Origin: Sediminicola luteus
GTDB lineage: Bacteria; Bacteroidota; Bacteroidia; Flavobacteriales; Flavobacteriaceae
Length of the DNA: 64,000 nucleotides
Reading direction: 5' to 3'
Assembly: GCF_002514735.1 (NCBI RefSeq)
Contig: NZ_NBWU01000004.1
Span: 1 to 64,000 of the forward strand
The notes beneath the pieces are model-generated. The model had not been told where the DNA came from and did no database searches. It was given only the letters and a program-made list of their open reading frames with translations. Position numbers and translations under genes: made by a program. Shown piece after piece: positions 55,826-64,000 of this stretch. Every line of letters begins with the position of its first letter. Positions within the stretch are counted from its first letter, which is position 1.

Positions 55826-56224
55826 ATGTGGCAATCTAAAACTTCTTTTCGCATAAGATATTCAGAAACAGACCAAATGGGTGTGGTCTATCACGGAAAC
55901 TACCCACAATTCTTGGAGATTGGTAGGGTAGAATGGTTGCGAAATTTCGGGGTGTCGTATAAGGTTATGGAAGACGAAGGAATAATCCTACCGGTAGTTT
56001 CAATTGCCATTGACTATAAAAAATCGGCACTTTATGACGACGAAATAACCGTTACAACCAATTTAAAGAAGCTTCCAACGGTTAAAATTATGTTCGATTA
56101 CGAAATACATAACCAACATGGCGAACTTTTGGTTGAAGCCCGCACCACTTTGGCTTTTTTAGATAAAACCACCAAACGCCCACAAAGATGCCCACAATAT
56201 CTATTAGATAAGCTAGGGGAGTAG
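55826..56224 (+). CDS. acyl-CoA thioesterase, YbgC/4HBT type
   Basis: A 132-residue hot-dog-fold thioesterase. The active-site string ETDQMGVVYHGNYPQFLEIGRVEWLR has the catalytic aspartate D16 and HGNY. Such enzymes hydrolyse short or medium acyl-CoA, and YbgC homologues often belong to the Tol-Pal region or phospholipid turnover. Neither context is present here. It is divergent from dnaA across a 200-bp AT-rich gap and its last 12 bases overlap the convergent YigZ gene. Confidence 0.92.
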   Translation: MWQSKTSFRIRYSETDQMGVVYHGNYPQFLEIGRVEWLRNFGVSYKVMEDEGIILPVVSIAIDYKKSALYDDEITVTTNLKKLPTVKIMFDYEIHNQHGELLVEARTTLAFLDKTTKRPQRCPQYLLDKLGE

Positions 56225-56815
56225 CCTTACCCCATAAGTTTCTTTAAAAAGAGCTATTACTTGTTTCGATTTAGATTTTCGTATTTCTAAGGTGTAAACA
56301 CAAGTATCTGTCATTTCTTGGTTTACGATTACCAAACCGTGCTGGTTTACCAAACGCATCACTTTGGTCATATCGGCATAAGTAAAACCAATCTTAAACT
56401 GCTCACTTACCGTTTTTTCGACAATATCGGCCTGCTTCAAAGCTAATTGGGCAGCACCTTTGTAGGCTTGTATCAATCCGCCTACCCCTAATTTGGTACC
56501 TCCATAAATACGGGGTACGGCCACTAAAACATTGGTTAAACCAAAAGCTTTAATTTGACCGTAAATAGGCATACCGGCCGAATTGTTCGGCTCGCCATCG
56601 TCATTGGCTCTATAACGCAGTGTTGCACCCACACCTAATTGCCAAGCATAACACACATGACAGGCCGTATGGTAGCGTTTCCACAAATCGTCTAACAACG
56701 GCCTTACCTCTTCTTCGGTGGTAACTGGAAAAGCATAACCAAAAAATTTACTCTTTCGGTCTTTTAACAAAACCACATCCGTAGGCTTCGCCAAAGTATT
56801 AAAAACATCTTCCAT
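56213..56815 (-). CDS. YigZ/IMPACT family protein
   Basis: A 200-residue protein of the UPF0029 (YigZ/IMPACT) family. The N-terminal half has the diagnostic RANDDGEPNNSAGMPI near 70-85 and the string YGGTKLGVGGLIQAYKGAA. The C-terminal ~65 residues look like the ferredoxin-like DUF1949 domain. Eukaryotic IMPACT regulates GCN2; the bacterial role is not settled. It overlaps the convergent thioesterase by 12 bases and follows the EamA gene by seven bases. Confidence 0.9.
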   Translation of the reverse strand: MEDVFNTLAKPTDVVLLKDRKSKFFGYAFPVTTEEEVRPLLDDLWKRYHTACHVCYAWQLGVGATLRYRANDDGEPNNSAGMPIYGQIKAFGLTNVLVAVPRIYGGTKLGVGGLIQAYKGAAQLALKQADIVEKTVSEQFKIGFTYADMTKVMRLVNQHGLVIVNQEMTDTCVYTLEIRKSKSKQVIALFKETYGVRLLP

Positions 56816-56822
56816 ATTAGAT

Positions 56823-57683
56823 TTAAAAATAGGCCACCATTACAATGCTGATAACGGCCATGCTAATACCAATCCAGTTTTTCGTACTCAATTTTTCTTG
56901 GAACAATACAATTCCCAATAAGGTAGTCACCATTACGATAGCCACATTGTTAACGGTAAACACTACCGAGGTTTCTTCAAATCCACCCAAGGCCTTCAAC
57001 AAGAAAAATATAGAGAAGAAATTGGGCACACCCAAAGCGAGTCCGCCCAATCCATCTTTTACCTTGGGCAAGGTTGCATTCCGGAAGAGCTTATACCCCA
57101 TAATCAACAAACCCGTACAACCGGCCGCACCAAAAATGGTTGCGGAAAACACAGGCAGATCCGTTTTTGCCACCATATTGTTCTCAAAGTACTGTAAACT
57201 GGCATCTATAGCCCCAGAACCTAAAAACACCAATACCGGCCAAACCAACATTTTATAAGAGAACCCGCTTTTAGACTCTTTGATAGAGGCAAAATAGACC
57301 GCGGCCAAGGCCAACAAAATACCCGTAAAACGGAGTATGCCCATTTGCTCTTTATACAACCACACGGCAAGCACGACCGGAATTACCAAGGACATTTTAG
57401 TAGCCACCGAGGCCACCGAAACCCCTACGGTCTGTGAGGTTTTGGCCATTAGGTTGAAAATTGAAATAAACAAAACTCCCAAGGCCAAGGTATACGGAAA
57501 CCACGGCATAGAAAATACCTCGGTAAAACCAAGTTCCCCATTATAATAATACCAACCCACCGCAAAAGCCACCCAATAATTGGTGACAATGGCATAAAAA
57601 GTATTGACTTTATATACAGGATACAGTTTAAACACCAGAAAAATAAAGGTGGAACAGGCCACACTTAGCAACAAATGCCACAT
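56823..57683 (-). CDS. EamA/DMT-family transporter
   Basis: A 286-residue inner-membrane protein with about ten hydrophobic helices in two EamA halves. An in-frame ATG at 57737 exists, but the start at 57683 is preferred: it begins directly with a membrane helix (MWHLLLSVACSTFIFLVF) and forms a TAATG overlap with the HAD gene's stop. DMT transporters export or import metabolites; the substrate cannot be told. Between YigZ and the HAD hydrolase on the same strand. Confidence 0.88.
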   Translation of the reverse strand: MWHLLLSVACSTFIFLVFKLYPVYKVNTFYAIVTNYWVAFAVGWYYYNGELGFTEVFSMPWFPYTLALGVLFISIFNLMAKTSQTVGVSVASVATKMSLVIPVVLAVWLYKEQMGILRFTGILLALAAVYFASIKESKSGFSYKMLVWPVLVFLGSGAIDASLQYFENNMVAKTDLPVFSATIFGAAGCTGLLIMGYKLFRNATLPKVKDGLGGLALGVPNFFSIFFLLKALGGFEETSVVFTVNNVAIVMVTTLLGIVLFQEKLSTKNWIGISMAVISIVMVAYF

Positions 57684-58285
57684 TAGATCCTTTGATTTAA
57701 ATCGATTACATCTTCCACACCTACCTGTAGGTGCCAAACCCCGATTCCCAATTGCGCAGCGGCATCGGTATTTACTTGGGTATCGTCTATAAAAAACGTT
57801 TCCGAAGCCTGTATTTCATTATCCTTTAGGACGAACTCGTAAATATCGACATCAGGTTTTCTAAAATGAATCTCATGGCTGAGATAAAATTTTTCGAAAC
57901 AAAGCTGGAACCTTTGATAGCGATCCAGTCCCATATTTTCTTTTACCTTTTCGATATGAAGGGCATTCGTATTACTCAACAAGAACAATCTATGTTTGTT
58001 TTGGGCGGCCAACTTTTCAATAAACTCCAATCGATATTCCGGAAAATCGAGGATAATGGCATTCCAGGCCCTCGCAATTTCAGCTTGTGAAACCTCGGGT
58101 AGTTCCTTTTGGATCGCCTGGAGGAAGTCCTCGGTAGTTACTTCTCCTTTTTCATATGCCATAGAAACTTCCCACATGGCCATACTGGGCGAAGACACCC
58201 CCAAATCGGCCAAAGCCTTAAAAGTAGCCTGTTTATCGAGATTGATAAAGACATCCCCGAAATCGAATATTAAATTCTTATACAT
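57683..58285 (-). CDS. HAD-superfamily hydrolase (YihX-like)
   Basis: A 200-residue HAD phosphatase. Motif I is FDFGDVFINLD with nucleophile D8, motif II is the serine/threonine-type LLSNTNALH, and motif IV is FIDDTQVN. The pattern resembles YihX, a sugar-1-phosphate phosphatase, which would be notable given the mannose-1-phosphate-forming GH130, but the genes are 50 kb apart and the link is speculative. It overlaps ribD by eight bases upstream and the EamA gene downstream. Confidence 0.9.
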   Translation of the reverse strand: MYKNLIFDFGDVFINLDKQATFKALADLGVSSPSMAMWEVSMAYEKGEVTTEDFLQAIQKELPEVSQAEIARAWNAIILDFPEYRLEFIEKLAAQNKHRLFLLSNTNALHIEKVKENMGLDRYQRFQLCFEKFYLSHEIHFRKPDVDIYEFVLKDNEIQASETFFIDDTQVNTDAAAQLGIGVWHLQVGVEDVIDLNQRI

Positions 58286-59348
58286 TATAATATAGGGTTA
58301 AGCGATCCGCACCGCTTTTAGATTCCAAAACTATCTTATCCTGGGGCAGGCTAGGGGCTGTTACCCCTTTTTCAAAAGCCCGGGTTCCCGTAAATATACG
58401 CGCCTCATCCCATAGACCTCGATCAATGAATTGCTGCAGCGTATAGGCTCCACCTTCTATTATGATGCTATTAATCTGCTTTTCATACAGTATACCACAA
58501 AGTTGGGGCAGCAATTCCATATTCCTATTGATACCCGTAAAGGATGTCCGGCCAAAATCTTGAGGCTGTTTATCCATAGCTACCAAAACCAAAGTATCGG
58601 CAACATCGGAAAAAACCGAAGCATGCTTAGGCAGCTTATGCTCCACATCGATTACCACGCGTAACGGGTGCTTGCCCACCGCGTGACGTACTGTCAACGA
58701 AGGATCATCGTCCATTACCGTTCGGGTCCCAACTAATATAGCCATTTCTTGGGCACGCCATTGGTGTACGAGGCGTTGCGATGCCGGAGAAGATATCCAG
58801 TAAGGTGCATCGGCCTTTCTTAAACTTGGATCCGGCGCCAAGAAACCATCGCTACTTTGTGCCCATTTCAAAATAATATAAGGGCGCTTTTTTTCCTGAA
58901 AACATAAAAACCTTTTAAAATGATCCCTACATTCGGTCTCCAAGACCCCAACGAAAACCTCGCATCCGGCCTCCCGTAAACGTGCAATACCCTTACCGGC
59001 CACCTTACTATGTGGATCTTTAATACCAACGACTACCCGAGTAATGCCTTCCCTAACGATCAAATCGGCACAAGGTGGGGTTTTTCCATAGTGTGAACAA
59101 GGCTCCAAAGCGACATACAATGTAGATTCGGCCAATAAACTCTTATCGGTTACCGAAGCGATTGCATTCACTTCGGCATGCGCACCACCAAACGGACTGG
59201 TAGCCCCTTCACCGATTATTCTACCCTGATGTACTACAACCGCACCCACCATAGGATTGGGAGCCGTATTCCCCAACCCATTTTTCCCCAATTGCAAGCA
59301 TCGGGACATCATTTTTTCGTGTATCTTCACCTTACAAATGTAAAACAT
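58278..59348 (-). CDS. ribD: bifunctional riboflavin biosynthesis deaminase/reductase RibD
   Basis: A 356-residue enzyme for two steps of riboflavin synthesis (EC 3.5.4.26, 1.1.1.193). The deaminase half has the zinc site GGAHAEVNAI and PCSHYGKTPPCADLI. The reductase half starts near residue 145 (RPYIILKWAQSSDGF) and contains GTRTVMDDDPSLTVR. The start is uncertain: 59348 ATG is chosen, a GTG at 59330 would give the common N-terminus KIHEK directly, and an ATG at 59366 would crowd the divergent GNAT gene. Confidence 0.93.
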   Translation of the reverse strand: MFYICKVKIHEKMMSRCLQLGKNGLGNTAPNPMVGAVVVHQGRIIGEGATSPFGGAHAEVNAIASVTDKSLLAESTLYVALEPCSHYGKTPPCADLIVREGITRVVVGIKDPHSKVAGKGIARLREAGCEVFVGVLETECRDHFKRFLCFQEKKRPYIILKWAQSSDGFLAPDPSLRKADAPYWISSPASQRLVHQWRAQEMAILVGTRTVMDDDPSLTVRHAVGKHPLRVVIDVEHKLPKHASVFSDVADTLVLVAMDKQPQDFGRTSFTGINRNMELLPQLCGILYEKQINSIIIEGGAYTLQQFIDRGLWDEARIFTGTRAFEKGVTAPSLPQDKIVLESKSGADRLTLYYNV

Positions 59349-59368
59349 TAACCCCGCTTTGGACACCT

Positions 59369-59854
59369 ATGGAAAAAGTGAATATTAGGCCGATTGAAGC
59401 CAAAGACAATGCAGCTATAAGAAAGATCATTAGAACCGTTCTCGAAGAATACGGACTTGACCGGGAAGGTACTGCCTATAACGACCCTTCCTTGAACGAT
59501 ATGACGGCCTTTTACCAAGCGGATGGGCATCTGTATTTGATTGCTGAAATTGAAAACAAGGTTCTTGGTGGTGGGGGTATTGGCCCGTTACCCAATAGCG
59601 ATGGCGCCATTTGCGAACTACAGAAAATGTACTTTTCAACAGATGCCCGGGGCAAAGGTTTGGGCACCCAAATGATCACCGCTTGCCTAAACGCTGCAAA
59701 ATCGATGGGATATACGCAGTGTTATTTAGAAACCGACCCCGACATGACCGTAGCCCAAAAAATGTACCTGAAGCACGGGTTTCGCTATTTGGATAAAGCG
59801 GTAGGATGCACAGGCCATAGTGCCTGCGAGGTATGGATGATTAAAGACCTATAA
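59369..59854 (+). CDS. GNAT acetyltransferase
   Basis: A 161-residue GNAT-fold protein. The start IRPIEAKDNAAIRKIIRTVLEEYG is typical. The acetyl-CoA-binding string is STDARGKGLGTQMI (about 92-105), and YLETDPDMTVAQKMYLKHGF follows. It resembles small GNATs without a known substrate. It begins about 20 bp from the ribD start in the divergent direction and is followed by prmC after one base. Confidence 0.9.
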   Translation: MEKVNIRPIEAKDNAAIRKIIRTVLEEYGLDREGTAYNDPSLNDMTAFYQADGHLYLIAEIENKVLGGGGIGPLPNSDGAICELQKMYFSTDARGKGLGTQMITACLNAAKSMGYTQCYLETDPDMTVAQKMYLKHGFRYLDKAVGCTGHSACEVWMIKDL

Positions 59855-59855
59855 A

Positions 59856-62704
<2,849 letters not shown>

Positions 62705-62760
62705 CGGACACTAGGCATGATTATTGATAGCTAAACCATGTAATTCAACACTTTAGAAGC

Positions 62761-64000
62761 ATGAGAAACCTAATCCAACATTTCGTTTTAATTTGTTTTA
62801 CCTTATCGACATTAACCGTAATAGGACAAAAGGAAAGCCCTCAAACACGAACCATTAAAGGAAAGGTGACCCTAATGGAGGTGGTCGAGCCTTATGCGGA
62901 AATAGGCAATACCAGAACCGATATCGTCACTAAGCCAAACAAAGACGGAAGCTATGAAATTAAGGCAAAAACCGGTGATATACTGGTATTCTCAGCACCT
63001 AATGGCCTTACACAAGAAATAATCGTAGAAGATGTCACCCGTTATTTAAATATAGACCTGAAGCCAAAATACAATGAGCTGGATAATGTAACCGTTGAAA
63101 GCTCCAAACGAAAAAAGAACCTTCAACTAGAGCTCTTAAAACAGTATCAAACCGATAAGGGTATTATTAAAAGCGCCTTTGGTTTTATACACAAAGACCG
63201 CAGTGGTTATGCTATGTATATGACGGACGATAGTCAATTTTCGGCGGCGGAATTTGACCTGTTAACTATTATAAACGGTCGTTTTCCTGGTATGAGAACC
63301 GTTCGAGACCCATACAATATACTCAATGCCCAGGTATTTATGCGAAGCACGGGGCGTTTGGCACCCGACCCTGCCATATGGGATGTAGACGGCATGATTT
63401 TTACCGAATACCCCTCTTGGGTAAACCCATTGACCGTAAAACGTGTTGCCGCCCTACCCGGTTTCGGTGCCGTTGGAAGCTATGGAAGCATTGCTAGGGG
63501 AGGGGTGATTATCGTAAATACTGAAAATCTGGTTTTGAATGTAAATCCGTATACAGGCAAAAAAGATTTGGCCTATGCCACCGATAACTATGTTCAAGAG
63601 AAATCCGTTAATTTCAATCATTTAAAAAGGGAACTCCCAACCTACCTAAAACCATTGGAATCGGCATCAAGCTTACATGAAGCACAAAAAATCTATTCGG
63701 TTGAAGCCAAGAAAAACAGAGGGAATCCTTTTTTTGCCATCGATGCCTACCAATACTTTGAAATGCGTTGGGGGTCTACTTTTGTATGGAAGGAAATCCT
63801 AAAAGAAAACCACCCTTTGTTAAATCATCCGGTTCACCTGAAAGCCATAAGTTTCTTGGCCGAATCGTTTCATAGGGACAGTTTGGCCTTGGCACTCAAT
63901 CAACGCGTTTTCAAACTGCGCCCAAAATACATACAATCGTATATTAGCCTGGCCCAAGCCCATTTTAACAACGAAGACAGAGACCGGGGCATGGCACTTT
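62761..64000 (+). CDS. carboxypeptidase-like/TonB-plug protein with TPR-like region (partial)
   Basis: Open reading frame running off the right edge (413 codons seen). Signal peptide (VIGQ-K23), then a carboxypeptidase-regulatory-like domain (about 30-105) and a plug-like domain (about 120-255). The latter ends in GSYGSIARGGVIIVNTE, the equivalent of the SusC string LYGSRGANGVILITTK. Beyond residue ~310 the sequence is helical, with TPR-like spacing (FLAESFHRDSLALALNQRV, then YISLAQAHF), not a barrel. So it appears to be a plug domain on a TPR protein rather than a transporter, at least in the visible part. No function is known to me. Confidence 0.8.
   Translation, partial: MRNLIQHFVLICFTLSTLTVIGQKESPQTRTIKGKVTLMEVVEPYAEIGNTRTDIVTKPNKDGSYEIKAKTGDILVFSAPNGLTQEIIVEDVTRYLNIDLKPKYNELDNVTVESSKRKKNLQLELLKQYQTDKGIIKSAFGFIHKDRSGYAMYMTDDSQFSAAEFDLLTIINGRFPGMRTVRDPYNILNAQVFMRSTGRLAPDPAIWDVDGMIFTEYPSWVNPLTVKRVAALPGFGAVGSYGSIARGGVIIVNTENLVLNVNPYTGKKDLAYATDNYVQEKSVNFNHLKRELPTYLKPLESASSLHEAQKIYSVEAKKNRGNPFFAIDAYQYFEMRWGSTFVWKEILKENHPLLNHPVHLKAISFLAESFHRDSLALALNQRVFKLRPKYIQSYISLAQAHFNNEDRDRGMAL

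Noticed and set aside
57684-57737. Upstream start of the EamA transporter
   Set aside because: Would overlap the HAD gene by 55 bases and add a cysteine- and arginine-rich tail before the first helix; TAATG coupling at 57683 fits better.

Overview
The window comes from a marine-type member of the Bacteroidota, most likely a Flavobacteriaceae relative of Zobellia, Maribacter or Arenibacter; this is inferred from gene content, not from a search. Supporting signs are SusC/SusD pairs, four GH92 mannosidases, LytTR two-component regulation, a monomeric isocitrate dehydrogenase, a DUF6095-type membrane protein, the DUF4249/TonB-receptor pair, TAnnTTTG-type promoter boxes and no Shine-Dalgarno preference.

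Layout. (1) 1-500: the 3' end of an rRNA operon (5S rRNA and terminator). (2) 518-2318, minus strand: a LytTR response regulator and a LytS-type histidine kinase. (3) 2454-20096, plus strand: a tightly packed glycan operon of GH92, sodium:solute symporter, GH130, CBM9-like protein, GH92, GH20, GH92, GH92 and a DUF4838 protein. The set fits dismantling of high-mannose or hybrid N-glycans. Secreted or lipid-anchored enzymes would trim alpha-mannose and beta-HexNAc, the symporter would import a small product, and the signal-less GH130 would phosphorolyse a beta-mannoside such as Man-beta-1,4-GlcNAc in the cytoplasm. (4) 20359-38517, plus strand: two successive SusC-SusD-(VCBS/ASPIC-UnbV lipoprotein) cassettes. 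The first is interrupted by a MORN-repeat gene, and a solo IS200-like tnpA lies between the cassettes. Both susC genes share a conserved upstream block and a 5' hairpin conserved in position but not in sequence. (5) 38520-41984, minus: DUF6095 protein, DUF4249 lipoprotein and TonB-dependent receptor. (6) 42126-49529, minus: housekeeping genes icd, rplS, trmD, a membrane coiled-coil protein, a long-form GAPDH and an HtrA protease. (7) 49788-52936, plus: dapF, a GNAT acetyltransferase, mltG and a lysozyme-fold protein. (8) 53010-59348, mostly minus: rsmI-like methyltransferase, LMW-PTP, dnaA, YigZ, an EamA transporter, a HAD hydrolase and ribD, with a YbgC-type thioesterase on plus. (9) 59369-64000, plus: GNAT, prmC, ligA and the start of a plug-domain protein cut by the window edge.

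The accessory part (about 2.4-42 kb) is the region of interest. The strongest candidates for something undescribed are the repeated SusC-SusD-ASPIC/UnbV module with its paired leader structures, and the set of four dissimilar GH92 enzymes in one operon. From about 42 kb onward the genome is ordinary, apart from a few annotation traps.
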